DNA of 64,000 bases from assembly GCA_029055875.1 (NCBI GenBank), contig JAIDCJ010000006.1, positions 99,590 through 163,589 of the forward strand. The letters run 5' to 3'. The notes under the pieces were generated by a model. It did no database searches, was not told the origin of the DNA, and saw only the letters and a list, made by a program, of their open reading frames with translations. Source of the stretch: Clostridia bacterium. GTDB lineage: Bacteria; Bacillota; Clostridia; Christensenellales; Borkfalkiaceae. Of the stretch, positions 25,445 through 34,107 are shown piece by piece (the first letter of the stretch is position 1; each line of letters begins with the position of its first letter). A program made the position numbers and the translations under genes.

Positions 25445-26416
25445 TTATTCCCACTCTGCTTTGAGTCTGCGGGCGAAGAGCTTGCCGATTTCGTCACGGC
25501 AACGCTTCTCGTCGTCCCCCCAGCCGAAGCAAACACGGTAAACCGAATCGGTAATGGGAAGCTCTACGTCGTATTTCTTGCCCAAGAAGCGAATCGCCTT
25601 AGAGGTTGCAACCCCTTCCGCAAGCTTCTCGAACCGCTGTCCCTTGGCAAGGCTCTCGCCGTATTGGCGGTTGTGCGAATAGGGAGAAAACAGCGTGGTT
25701 TCGTAATCGCCCAAATGTGCGAGACCGTAAGCCGAAAGCTCGTTGCCGCCCATTGCCTTGATAAGATTGGCGACCTCTCTTGCGCCGCGCGTCATAAGCG
25801 GGCCTTTGAGGGGCGGGCAGATAACGTCGAGCGCGCCCGCCGCAATACCCATTACGTTCTTCGCCGCCGCGCCGATTTCCGTGCCGATTAAATCGTTTCC
25901 GTAATAGAAGCGAATGAGTTTACTCTTGAACTGGTGCACGAGCTTGTGCTTCAATTTCTCGTTTGCGGAATCGATTACCATGCAGTTCGGCTCGCCCTTG
26001 ACAAAGCTCTGAATGTGCCCGGGGCCAACCCATACCGCAATATTGTCGGAGGATATACCGCTCTCCGTAAGCACCTCGGAAAGCCGCTTGCCCGTATCTA
26101 CCTCGATTCCCTTCATGCAGAGAATGAAGTTCTTTTCCGCGATATCGTAAGCGGTAACCCTCTGCATAAAGCCGCGTAAGCCCTGTGCGCTGATGGAAAT
26201 AACGATTGCTTCCGCGTGCTCCACCGCTTCCTGTAAATTACAGGTAAGCGTTATTTTTTTGTCGAGTGCAACGTATTCGTTCCGTCCCGTCTTTTTTAAG
26301 ATTTGGTAGGAATAGTCGTCTTCGGGCCCCCAGGAATAGACCTCGTGCCCGATACCGCTTAAATACCAAGCGATAAACGAACCCCACCTTCCGCAACCCA
26401 ATACGGAAATTTTCAT
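25445..26416 (-). CDS. gpsA: Glycerol-3-phosphate dehydrogenase [NAD(P)+]
   Basis: GpsA reduces dihydroxyacetone phosphate to sn-glycerol 3-phosphate for phospholipid synthesis. The 323-residue protein starts with the dinucleotide motif VLGCGRWGS (GxGxxG form), keeps the catalytic-lysine block IGAAAKNVMGIAAG (about 183-196) and the C-terminal GLAHLGDYETTLFSPYSHNRQYG. The substrate loop, usually SGPSxAxE, reads VGPGHIQSF, so it is a divergent member. GAGGG precedes the ATG. It is the last gene of the recR row, 13 nt after recR. Confidence 0.9.
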   Translation of the reverse strand: MKISVLGCGRWGSFIAWYLSGIGHEVYSWGPEDDYSYQILKKTGRNEYVALDKKITLTCNLQEAVEHAEAIVISISAQGLRGFMQRVTAYDIAEKNFILCMKGIEVDTGKRLSEVLTESGISSDNIAVWVGPGHIQSFVKGEPNCMVIDSANEKLKHKLVHQFKSKLIRFYYGNDLIGTEIGAAAKNVMGIAAGALDVICPPLKGPLMTRGAREVANLIKAMGGNELSAYGLAHLGDYETTLFSPYSHNRQYGESLAKGQRFEKLAEGVATSKAIRFLGKKYDVELPITDSVYRVCFGWGDDEKRCRDEIGKLFARRLKAEWE

Positions 26417-26429
26417 TATTTTTCCCTCT

Positions 26430-27023
26430 TTATAATTCTTTACGTTCTAAAAGTGCGCGGGCGAGCGTCACCTCGTCGGCATATTCAAGCTCGCTCCCAA
26501 CGGGCACGCCGCGGGAAATGCGCGTTACCGTAACCCCGAGCGGCTTCAAAAGTTTAGCGATATACATGGCCGTTGCCTCGCCCTCTACGTCGGGATTGGT
26601 TGCCATGATTACTTCTTTCACACCGCCCTCGTTCACCCGCGTCAAGAGCTCCTTAATGCGGATATCGTTGGGCGTAACGCCGTTCATGGGATCGATCACG
26701 CCGTGCAAGACGTGGTAAACGCCCTTGTATTCGTGAATCTTTTCCAAAGCTACGACGTCCTTCGGCTCCTTCACAACGCAGATAACCGACTTATCGCGCA
26801 GCTTGCAGACGTCGCAGATTTCCTCTTCGGTGAAGTTTCCGCATACCTTGCAAAAGCGCACCTTGCGCTTGACGCCGAGAATTGCCTCGGCAAAGGCGTG
26901 CGCCTCGCTCTCCGTCATATTGATAACGCGGTAGGCGTACCGCTGTGCGGTTTTCTTGCCGACGCCGGGGAGCTTTGAAAACTCGTTCATGAGCCTGCCG
27001 ATAGGCTCGATAAATACTTCCAC
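26430..27023 (-). CDS. recR: Recombination mediator RecR
   Basis: RecR works with RecF and RecO to load RecA on gapped DNA. The 197-residue protein has the helix-hairpin-helix start ([17 protein letters not shown]), a C4 zinc finger ([16 protein letters not shown], about 57-72) and a Toprim domain ([13 protein letters not shown]...). The start is GTG at 27023, supported by GGAGGG 9 nt upstream. The stop codon of ybaB directly abuts it. The dnaX-ybaB-recR order is conserved in many bacteria. Confidence 0.97.
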   Translation of the reverse strand: MEVFIEPIGRLMNEFSKLPGVGKKTAQRYAYRVINMTESEAHAFAEAILGVKRKVRFCKVCGNFTEEEICDVCKLRDKSVICVVKEPKDVVALEKIHEYKGVYHVLHGVIDPMNGVTPNDIRIKELLTRVNEGGVKEVIMATNPDVEGEATAMYIAKLLKPLGVTVTRISRGVPVGSELEYADEVTLARALLERKEL

Positions 27024-27356
27024 TTAAAAGAGCCCTCCGCCCATTGCGCCGTATTTGCCCATCTTTTCCTGATAGACCTCGTCCGCCTTTTTATAGCCGT
27101 CGAGAATTGCCGCCATAATGAGGTCTTCGAGCATCTCTTCGTCGTCGGGATCGATGACCGATTTATCGATTTCGATACCGTCGATAATTTTTTTCGCGTT
27201 CATATACACGACGACCGCTTCGCCGCCTGACGTGCCGACGATTTCCCATTCGTCGAGGAGCTTTTCCGTTTCCTTCATCTCCTCCTGCATTTTTTGCGCC
27301 TGCTTCATGAGGTTCTGCATTCCTGCGCCGCCCATGCCGCCTTTGAAACCTGCCAT
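27024..27356 (-). CDS. YbaB/EbfC-family nucleoid-associated protein
   Basis: This 110-residue protein forms a tweezer-like DNA-binding dimer. The glycine/methionine-rich start MAGFKGGMGGAGMQNLMKQAQKMQ, here about residues 1-24, and the core GGEAVVVYMNAKKIIDGIEIDKSVIDPDDEEMLEDLIMAA are family marks. GAGGAA precedes the ATG. Its place between dnaX and recR is the standard one. Confidence 0.95.
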   Translation of the reverse strand: MAGFKGGMGGAGMQNLMKQAQKMQEEMKETEKLLDEWEIVGTSGGEAVVVYMNAKKIIDGIEIDKSVIDPDDEEMLEDLIMAAILDGYKKADEVYQEKMGKYGAMGGGLF

Positions 27357-27365
27357 ATCAATTCC

Positions 27366-29030
27366 TCACTTTATTTCTATTGGATATTCCGAAAAATTCT
27401 TTTTTAATTCCTCTACCGCGTTTGCTTCGCTTTGCTTCTTGCTCCCCGCATGGCGCACTTCAAAATCGGTAACGCCGACGAGCGCAAACGTTTCTTCCAT
27501 CACTTTGCGGTGCTCTTCCCGCGCCAACGAACGGAAGACCGCTTCGATATCCGTCGTTAGAATGAGCTTATCGCCCTCGTAAGACGCCGACAAGTCCGTG
27601 CACATGGTGAACAGCACGCCGCTCTTCGAGGTCTTTCTCAGCATTCTGATAAACTTCCCGAACGCCACTTCCGCCGTCATCGGCTCCGCACCTACAATCG
27701 GGGCAGGCTTTGGAGTTTCCTGTTTTACAGGCTCCGCCTCGAAAGGCGCGTCGTAAACGGGTTCCTCGGGGATATCGTAAACGGGCTCTTCCGGCAACGG
27801 CTCTTCTACCGTCTTAGGCCTTTGAGCAGGCTTGGAAGGCTTCACTTCGCATTCCACTACGGGAAATCCTTGAAGGGGCATAGGCGTTTCGGCAAGACGC
27901 TTTTCAAGCGCACTTACTCTAACGAGAAGCGCGTCGATATCATATTCCGCCTCGGGCATGGAAATGCGCATAACCGCACTTTCAAGCGCAATGCGCGGGG
28001 AAGATGCAAAACGCAGTTCGTTCTCCGTTTTGGAGAGAATTTCCGTTGCGCGAAGAATTGCTCTGCCGTCTGCGTCGTCCGCAATCGTCTTGACCTGCTG
28101 AAATAAATCTTTGGGAAGCGAGAGCAGTTTTTCGGCGTTGGAACAGGTTTTCACAACGGCAACCTGACGAAGAAGCTCCAACAAATCACGCACCAGTACG
28201 CCGACCGATTTTCCTTCGGCAAGCAGATTCTCCGTTTCAAAAATTGCGGTGGGCATATCGGCGGAAAGAAGACAGCGTACGAGCTTTGCCGTAGTTGCAA
28301 AGTCTGCCGTGCCGAGCGCGGCGGTAACCGCCTTGTAGGTGAGCTTATCCGAATAGGCAATGCAGGTTTCTGCAATGGAGAGCATATCTCTATCGCTCCC
28401 GCCGCCTGCACGCGCGATTGCCGCAACGGCTTCGTCCTCGTACTCTTTTCCGATTTCTTTTAAGATGCTCTTTAAGTGGTTTTCGAGATCCTCTGCGGGA
28501 ATGAGCTTGAAATCAAGCCGCATACAGCGCGAGAGAATGGTCGCGGGAATTTTATGCGGCTCGGTGGTAGCCAAAATGAAGATTGCATGCGCGGGCGGCT
28601 CTTCAAGCGTTTTCAAAAGCGCGTTGTAGGCGCTGTCCGTGAGCATGTGAACTTCGTCGATAATATATACTTTATATTTTCCCGTAACGGGGGGATACTG
28701 CACTTTTTCGCGCAAGTCGCGCATTTCGTTTACGCCGTTGTTGGACGCCGCGTCGATTTCCACTACGTCCAAAGAGCCCTCCGAAAGCGCTCTGCACGTC
28801 GGACACTTGCCGCAGGGCGAACCCGCCTTGGGACTTTCGCAATTTACGGCGCGGGCAAAGATGCGGGCAACGCTCGTCTTTCCCGTTCCGCGCGGGCCGC
28901 AGAACAGGTACGCGTGCCCCACCGCGCCCGATTGTATTTGATTTTGAAGCACCCGCACGACGTGCTCCTGCCGAACCATTTTATTGAAGCTGTCCGGTCG
29001 GAACCTGCGGTATAGCGAAACGTGCGCCAT
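27366..29030 (-). CDS. dnaX: DNA polymerase III gamma/tau subunit
   Basis: DnaX is the clamp-loader ATPase. In the 554-residue protein the Walker A is GPRGTGKTSVARIFA (about 45-59), the zinc module has CESPKAGSPCGKCPTC, Walker B/DEAD-like box is IIDEVHML, and sensor 1 is ATTEPHKI. Domain III and a proline/glutamate-rich linker (EEPLPEEPVYDIPEEPVYD) follow, then a tau-type C-terminal domain. AGGAGG lies upstream. It follows sigH by 9 nt. Confidence 0.97.
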   Translation of the reverse strand: MAHVSLYRRFRPDSFNKMVRQEHVVRVLQNQIQSGAVGHAYLFCGPRGTGKTSVARIFARAVNCESPKAGSPCGKCPTCRALSEGSLDVVEIDAASNNGVNEMRDLREKVQYPPVTGKYKVYIIDEVHMLTDSAYNALLKTLEEPPAHAIFILATTEPHKIPATILSRCMRLDFKLIPAEDLENHLKSILKEIGKEYEDEAVAAIARAGGGSDRDMLSIAETCIAYSDKLTYKAVTAALGTADFATTAKLVRCLLSADMPTAIFETENLLAEGKSVGVLVRDLLELLRQVAVVKTCSNAEKLLSLPKDLFQQVKTIADDADGRAILRATEILSKTENELRFASSPRIALESAVMRISMPEAEYDIDALLVRVSALEKRLAETPMPLQGFPVVECEVKPSKPAQRPKTVEEPLPEEPVYDIPEEPVYDAPFEAEPVKQETPKPAPIVGAEPMTAEVAFGKFIRMLRKTSKSGVLFTMCTDLSASYEGDKLILTTDIEAVFRSLAREEHRKVMEETFALVGVTDFEVRHAGSKKQSEANAVEELKKNFSEYPIEIK

Positions 29031-29039
29031 GTTTCCTCC

Positions 29040-29606
29040 TCACCCCTTGCGGGTAGTAAATGCTTTTTGTAACTTCTTCTTTGCGCGGCTGAGCGCGTTA
29101 TCCACGCTCTTTACGTCCTTGCCCGCCGCCTCTGCGATTTCCGCGTAGCTCATACCGCCTAAATACATGGTAATCACGCGAAACTCAAAATCGGATAATT
29201 CCTTCATGAGCTTGCGGTTGAGCTCCGCACGCGACTCGTCGTCAATCAAAAAATCTTCGGGCGTATCGCCGCCGGAGAGCGTATCGAAATCGAACCCCGC
29301 TTCTCCTTCCGTCTTGGGCGTTTTTCCCGCTTTTCTGAGCGCGTCGTAAATCTGCCGCGAAACGCAAAGGTACGCAAAGTTCTTGAAGCTCTTGCCCGAC
29401 GCGCGGCTGTACGCCGTAATTGCCGAGTAGAGCCCGATCATGCCCTCCTGCACCAAGTCCTCCGTTTCGCCGCCCTCTAAAAAGAACTGACGCGCCCGTG
29501 CACGCACCGCGTTTTTATAACGCAGCATAATTTCGCACACGGCTCCGCCGTCACCCTTTTGCGCACGCTCTACGAGCGTTTCATCCGTTTCACGCCTGTC
29601 TTGCAC
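29040..29606 (-). CDS. sigH: SigH-type RNA polymerase sigma factor
   Basis: The 188-residue protein has sigma-70 region 2 (ARQFFLEGGETEDLVQEGMIGLYSAITAY) and region 4 (FEFRVITMYLGGMSYAEIAEAAGKDVKSVDNALSRAKKKL). Both resemble Bacillus SigH, which directs early-stationary and sporulation genes. GTG at 29606 is preferred because GAGGTGG lies 4-6 nt upstream; an ATG further out would start before this site. The start lies inside the rlmB end. The mrnC-rlmB-sigH order matches the Bacillus region and supports the call over a general sporulation-specific sigma. Confidence 0.88.
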   Translation of the reverse strand: MQDRRETDETLVERAQKGDGGAVCEIMLRYKNAVRARARQFFLEGGETEDLVQEGMIGLYSAITAYSRASGKSFKNFAYLCVSRQIYDALRKAGKTPKTEGEAGFDFDTLSGGDTPEDFLIDDESRAELNRKLMKELSDFEFRVITMYLGGMSYAEIAEAAGKDVKSVDNALSRAKKKLQKAFTTRKG

Positions 29607-30297
29607 GAACCACCTCATATACGGCAATGCCGAGCGCAACGGACGCGTTCAGCGAATTGACCTTTCCAAACAAGGGAATGGAGAGCACTTTATCGCACTT
29701 CTCGCGGGTGAGCCGCTTGACGCCGCTATCCTCCCCGCCGACCACGAGCGCAACCTTGCCCGTAAGCTTGTTTTCGTAAATGCACTCGCCGCCCGCCTCT
29801 AATGCGTAAATCCAATAACCGAGCTTTTTGAGCTCGTCGATCGCGTAGTTAATGGAAGGCACTTTTGCAACCTTGATATGCTCCGCCGCGCCCGCAGAAA
29901 TGCGAATGACCGCCTCGGTAACGCTCGCGCCCTTTGCCTTGGGGATAACGACGCCCGCCGCCCCCGCGCACTCCGCAACGCGCAGAATGCTGCCGAGGTT
30001 ATGCACGTCTTCTATGCCGTCGCATAAAACGATAAGGCTGTTCTCGCCGCCGTCCATTTCGTATAAATCGGAATAGACGAAATCGGTGGTATAGGCAATG
30101 ACGCCCTGATGCCGCTTGTCGTCGCTCTCTTTATCGAGCACTCTTTTATCGACGAACTGCACGCGGATATTCTTCTTTCTCGCCTCGGCGAATATCTTGC
30201 CCAGGGTGCCTTGCGCGCCCTTTTCAAGCAATATTTTATCGACGGTTTTATCCGTTTTCAAAAGCTCCAAAACGGCGTTTCTGCCTTCCGTTTTCAT
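29590..30297 (-). CDS. rlmB: 23S rRNA 2'-O-methyltransferase (SpoU family)
   Basis: RlmB methylates the 2'-hydroxyl of a 23S rRNA guanosine. The 235-residue protein has the short N-terminal substrate domain (MKTEGRNAVLELLKTDKTVDKILLEKG, here about 1-27) and a knotted SPOUT domain with the motifs DGIEDVHNLGSILRVAECAG, VALVVGGEDSGVKRL and IPLFGKVNSLNASVALGIAVYE. The cofactor knot is complete. It lies 3 nt after mrnC and overlaps sigH. Confidence 0.95.
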   Translation of the reverse strand: MKTEGRNAVLELLKTDKTVDKILLEKGAQGTLGKIFAEARKKNIRVQFVDKRVLDKESDDKRHQGVIAYTTDFVYSDLYEMDGGENSLIVLCDGIEDVHNLGSILRVAECAGAAGVVIPKAKGASVTEAVIRISAGAAEHIKVAKVPSINYAIDELKKLGYWIYALEAGGECIYENKLTGKVALVVGGEDSGVKRLTREKCDKVLSIPLFGKVNSLNASVALGIAVYEVVRARQA

Positions 30298-30300
30298 ACC

Positions 30301-30696
30301 TTAGTCCTTTTCCGTAAAAAATAATTCGTTGATTCTATCGCTTTGTCCCGTAAGATACAAATATCCGATGACTGCCTCGAAGCCCGTAGAGCGCACGTAT
30401 TCCGCTACGCTTGCGTTCTTGCTCTTCGTTGGCTTTTTGGCGTTCCGTCCGCGGCGGTAAATATCCGACTCCTCTTCCGTGAGGCGGGGCAGAATTTTCT
30501 CCAACGCGTCGCTCTGACCGTGCGCCGAAACCTTCTCGCTCGCAAGGCGGTTGAGCTCGCCCGTACGTACCTGCGAAGAGAGCGCAAGCCGCTCCCGCAC
30601 GCAGAGCGTGAAGACCGCGTCACCCACGAATGCGAGCACGACGGGGTTCATTTGTTTTACCCGCTCTTTTGCTACGGGCACTTCGGGAGATAACAT
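30301..30696 (-). CDS. mrnC: Mini-ribonuclease III
   Basis: Mini-III trims 23S rRNA precursors and has the RNase III fold without a double-stranded RNA domain. The 131-residue form MLSPEVPVAKERVKQMN has VLAFVGDAVFTLCVRERL with the catalytic Asp (about 23) and the conserved SVAEYVRSTGFEAVIGYLYL near the end. The start at 30696 has no Shine-Dalgarno; instead a TATAAT sits 7 nt upstream of the ATG, so the mRNA would begin at or next to the start codon. It is the first gene of the row running to gpsA. Confidence 0.88.
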   Translation of the reverse strand: MLSPEVPVAKERVKQMNPVVLAFVGDAVFTLCVRERLALSSQVRTGELNRLASEKVSAHGQSDALEKILPRLTEEESDIYRRGRNAKKPTKSKNASVAEYVRSTGFEAVIGYLYLTGQSDRINELFFTEKD

Positions 30697-30703
30697 ATTT
30701 ATC

Positions 30704-30732
30704 ATTATAGCACACCGCGCGCGAAATGACAA
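30704..30732 (-). promoter_or_regulatory. mrnC promoter, apparently giving a leaderless mRNA
   Basis: On the minus strand TTGTCA (30732-30727), a 17-nt spacer and TATAAT (30709-30704) precede the mrnC ATG at 30696 by only 7 nt. Confidence 0.7.
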
Positions 30733-30780
30733 GCATTCACGGTGAAACAATGATAAAACATAAAATGTTTGGTAAAACGT

Positions 30781-30808
30781 TTGCTTTTTTTGAGGAAAAG
30801 ACTATAAT
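30781..30808 (+). promoter_or_regulatory. Promoter of the cation/proton antiporter gene
   Basis: TTGCTT (30781-30786), a 16-nt spacer and TATAAT (30803-30808), 43 nt before the ATG. Confidence 0.7.
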
Positions 30809-30851
30809 AAGGAGCAGTGTTTGATTTTCAAAAAACACCACAGGAGAAAAT

Positions 30852-32303
30852 ATGTACGGAGTTTTTCATATTGATAACGGAGTAGGCTTTGCCGTAATAC
30901 TGGCAATTATCCTGCTCTCCACGAAGCTGTTCGGCTTGCTGTTCAGAAAAATAGGACTGCCGCAGGTGCTCGGCTACATTATTGCAGGGCTTCTCATCGG
31001 GCCCGCCATTTTCGGAGAGCTTTGCGGGTATTCACTTATCGGCTTTGCAAAGGAAGGCGGAGTAGATTATAACTGTTTGTTCCTGCTTTCGGGCACGGGT
31101 AAAGACGGAAGCTTCTCGCTCGGAACGGACGGACTTCAAATCTTCTCGAAGATCGGCGTCCTCTTGCTCCTCTTCTCTACGGGGCTTGAAACCAACCTCA
31201 AAGAGCTCAAAAAGACGGGCCTTGCCGCAACGCTGATTGCGTGCGCGGGTGTGGCCGTTCCTATGGGGCTTGGCATTCTCATCTGCTTGCCGTTCGGCAA
31301 TATCGGCTTAGGCCCCGAAAACATTTATCAGTGCATTTTCGTAGGTGCCATTCTTACGGCGACCTCGGTAGCCATTACCGTTTCGGTGCTCAAAGAGCTG
31401 GGTAAAATTTCCACCAAACTTGGCACGACGATCGTATCCGCCGCCATTATCGACGACGTTATCGGTATTATCGTGCTCTCCGTTGTAACGGGCATTGCGA
31501 AATCGGGCGCGGGCGAAGCGGCAAACGGATTCGAGGCGTTCAAGTCCACTATCTACGGCACGATTATTATGATCGTTGCGTTCTTTATCGTGGCGATTGC
31601 GCTTGGCTTCGGGCTCTCTTACCTCTTCCGCTGGCTCGAAAAGAAATGGCCGAATACGCGCAGACTCTCCGTGTTCTCGCTTGCAATGTGCCTTTTCTAT
31701 GCCTGGCTTGCGGAGGAAGTGTTCGGCGTTGCAGATATTACGGGCGCGTTCCTTGCAGGTATCATTCTCTCTACTGCACACAACACGAGGGAATATACCG
31801 ATAAGAAAGTAGAAGTAAACACCTATACGTTCTTCGCGCCTGTGTTCTTTGCGAATATCGGTATTTCAAGTATCAGTTTCCTCGGCATGAGCGGTTGGCT
31901 CGTTCTGTTTGCGTTCCTCGCCGTGCTTATGGGACTTATCGGAAAAATTGTCGGGTGCGGCGCGGTTGCCAAGTGTTTCAAATATAACCTGCGCGAAAGC
32001 ACGATTGCAGGCGTTGGCATGATGGCGCGCGGTGAGGTTGCACTCATCGTTACCGCAACGGTAACGGATGCCGCTCTGGGCGCGAACGCATTGGGCAGTG
32101 AATTTATGCTTATGACGGTGCTCCTCATTTTGGTGTCCTCTATCCTCACCCCTATCTTCTTGAAGCTTCTCTATAAAGAAAAGAAACCGCCCGAAGGCGG
32201 CGAAACCGTAGAAACGACCGAAGAGGATGCGACGGCGGAGCTTAGCGAAGCCGTAGCGGCAGAGCCCGTAAGCGAACCCGCAGGTGACGCTTCTACAAAT
32301 TAA
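30852..32303 (+). CDS. Cation:proton antiporter (CPA2/Kef-NapA type)
   Basis: The 483-residue protein has about 12-13 membrane helices. The paired Asp motif is visible as IIDDVIGIIVL (about 199-209), with GLPQVLGYIIAGLLIGP near the start, which places it in the CPA2 exchanger group; TGAFLAGIILS is another family segment. It exchanges Na+ or K+ for H+ across the membrane. No RCK/TrkA-N domain is attached; the C-terminus is a short acidic, alanine-rich tail. CAGGAG precedes the ATG and a terminator follows. Confidence 0.92.
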   Translation: MYGVFHIDNGVGFAVILAIILLSTKLFGLLFRKIGLPQVLGYIIAGLLIGPAIFGELCGYSLIGFAKEGGVDYNCLFLLSGTGKDGSFSLGTDGLQIFSKIGVLLLLFSTGLETNLKELKKTGLAATLIACAGVAVPMGLGILICLPFGNIGLGPENIYQCIFVGAILTATSVAITVSVLKELGKISTKLGTTIVSAAIIDDVIGIIVLSVVTGIAKSGAGEAANGFEAFKSTIYGTIIMIVAFFIVAIALGFGLSYLFRWLEKKWPNTRRLSVFSLAMCLFYAWLAEEVFGVADITGAFLAGIILSTAHNTREYTDKKVEVNTYTFFAPVFFANIGISSISFLGMSGWLVLFAFLAVLMGLIGKIVGCGAVAKCFKYNLRESTIAGVGMMARGEVALIVTATVTDAALGANALGSEFMLMTVLLILVSSILTPIFLKLLYKEKKPPEGGETVETTEEDATAELSEAVAAEPVSEPAGDASTN

Positions 32304-32310
32304 ACGGTTA

Positions 32311-32342
32311 AAAATCCCCGCGTTTTGCGCGGGGATTTTTTT
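32311..32342. terminator. Bidirectional terminator between antiporter gene and glmS
   Basis: AAAATCCCCGCG (32311-32322) pairs with CGCGGGGATTTT (32328-32339), flanked by A and T runs. Confidence 0.92.
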
Positions 32343-34107
32343 ATTCTACCGTAACGCTCTTGGCGAGGTTGCGGGGTTTATCCGGATTATTCCCTCGGGC
32401 AATGGAAACGTAGTACGCAAGCGCTTGCAGCGGCAATACCGACAAAATAGGCGTGAACTCCTCTTTGCATTCGGGGAGAAGCAAAGACGCAGTTACTTCC
32501 TTGCGGGAAGTGTATTCCTCGAAGCAGGTAATTAGAAACACCTTCGCGCCGCGGGCGTACACCTCGTGCACGGCGTTCATGGTTTTATCGGCAACCGATT
32601 TTTGCGTGAGCACCGCGACCACGGGTGTACTTGAATCTACTAAGGCAAGCGTGCCGTGTTTGAGCTCGCCCGCAGGATAGCCCTCGCTCGGAAGATATGT
32701 AATTTCTTTCAGCTTCAAGCTGCCTTCCAGCGAGGTAGCATAGTCGGCGCCGCGCCCCAAAAAGAACACGCTCCTTGCGCCCAAGAAATGCGGCACCCAC
32801 GCACGGACTTCCTCGCACGCCTCCTCCGCACACTTCACTTTTTCGGGAAGAGAAAGTATTTCGTCAAAGAACCCCGCGCCGCCCTTTGCCTTATCAAGCG
32901 CAGAGGCAATCGAGTACAAAAGCGCGAGCTGGGCGTTGAAGCTCTTGGTTGCGGCAACGGCGACTTCGCGTCCCGCATTCGTGGGCAAGACGTAGTCCGC
33001 AAGGCGCGTGATTGTGGAATACGGCACGTTGGTGACTGCAACGAGATACGCTCCCTTACTCTTTGCAATCTCCGCCGCCGCGAGCGTATCCGCAGTTTCC
33101 CCGCTTTGGCTCACAGCGAGCGCAAGCGTGTACGGCCTTACGATAGGGTTCGAGTAGCGGTACTCGCTTGCAATGCAAACCTCGACGGGCACGCGGCAGA
33201 GCGATTCGATAGCGTGCTTCGCGCACAGTCCGCTGTGGTATGCCGTTCCGCACGCGACGATTTGAATTTGCTCCGTCTGCTTCAGAACGCGGTAAAATTC
33301 GCGGTATTTCGCCGCGGTAAAATCGCAGACCGATTTCCCGAGTACGGCGGGAATTTCCGCCATCTCTTTCCGCATGAAATGCCTGTATCCCTTTTTATCG
33401 GGCGTTTCGTCCTCGGCGTCGTATTCGATTTTTTCTTTTGATATGCGCTTCAAATTGCCATCGAAAAAAGTGATTTCGGTTGCAAGGAGCGCGAACTCTC
33501 CGTCTTCGAGAGTATAGATATCTACGCCCTGCGCCGCAATCGCGGAAATATCGCTCGCGGCAAACAAACCGCCGTTGCCGCTTCCCACCACGAGCGGGCT
33601 CGACTTTCTTGCAAGGATAATGCCCTCGCAGTCTGCGCACAAAATGGCAAGCGCATACGAGCCCTTTAGCCGCTCCACCGTACTCTTAACGGCGGTGAGA
33701 AAATTCCCTTCGTAATAAAATTCAAGCAGATGCGCGATGACTTCGCTATCCGTTTCGGACGAGAACACCTCGCCGCGCGAACGGCACTCCTCTTTGAGCG
33801 CAAAGTCGTTTTCGATAATTCCGTTATGTACTACGGCGAATCTGCCGTAAACGTGCGGGTGGGCGTTCGTTTCCGACGGTGCGCCGTGCGTTGCCCAGCG
33901 CGTGTGCCCGATTCCGAGTTTACCGCTCATATCCTTGACATTAAACAGCTCGCTAACCCGCCCCTTTTTGCGCACCACGCGTAAGTTTCCGTTCTCCAAA
34001 AGTGCAATGCCCGCCGAATCGTACCCCCTGTATTCGAGCTTTTCAAGCCCTTTCAGGAGCACGGGCGCGGCGTTTTCGCTTCCGTAATATCCTACGATTC
34101 CGCACAT
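32341..34107 (-). CDS. glmS: Glutamine-fructose-6-phosphate aminotransferase
   Basis: GlmS makes glucosamine 6-phosphate from fructose 6-phosphate and glutamine. The start MCGIVGYYG exposes the catalytic Cys2 and is confirmed by GGAGG upstream; a longer reading would bury it. The 588-residue protein has the class II amidotransferase domain (GHTRWATHGAPSETNAHPH) and two SIS domains (QIVACGTAYHSG, AVSQSGETADTLAA, SVFFLGRGADYATSLEGSLKLKE). The ATG overlaps the glmM stop by 1 nt (TAATG), so the two hexosamine steps are coupled. Confidence 0.98.
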   Translation of the reverse strand: MCGIVGYYGSENAAPVLLKGLEKLEYRGYDSAGIALLENGNLRVVRKKGRVSELFNVKDMSGKLGIGHTRWATHGAPSETNAHPHVYGRFAVVHNGIIENDFALKEECRSRGEVFSSETDSEVIAHLLEFYYEGNFLTAVKSTVERLKGSYALAILCADCEGIILARKSSPLVVGSGNGGLFAASDISAIAAQGVDIYTLEDGEFALLATEITFFDGNLKRISKEKIEYDAEDETPDKKGYRHFMRKEMAEIPAVLGKSVCDFTAAKYREFYRVLKQTEQIQIVACGTAYHSGLCAKHAIESLCRVPVEVCIASEYRYSNPIVRPYTLALAVSQSGETADTLAAAEIAKSKGAYLVAVTNVPYSTITRLADYVLPTNAGREVAVAATKSFNAQLALLYSIASALDKAKGGAGFFDEILSLPEKVKCAEEACEEVRAWVPHFLGARSVFFLGRGADYATSLEGSLKLKEITYLPSEGYPAGELKHGTLALVDSSTPVVAVLTQKSVADKTMNAVHEVYARGAKVFLITCFEEYTSRKEVTASLLLPECKEEFTPILSVLPLQALAYYVSIARGNNPDKPRNLAKSVTVE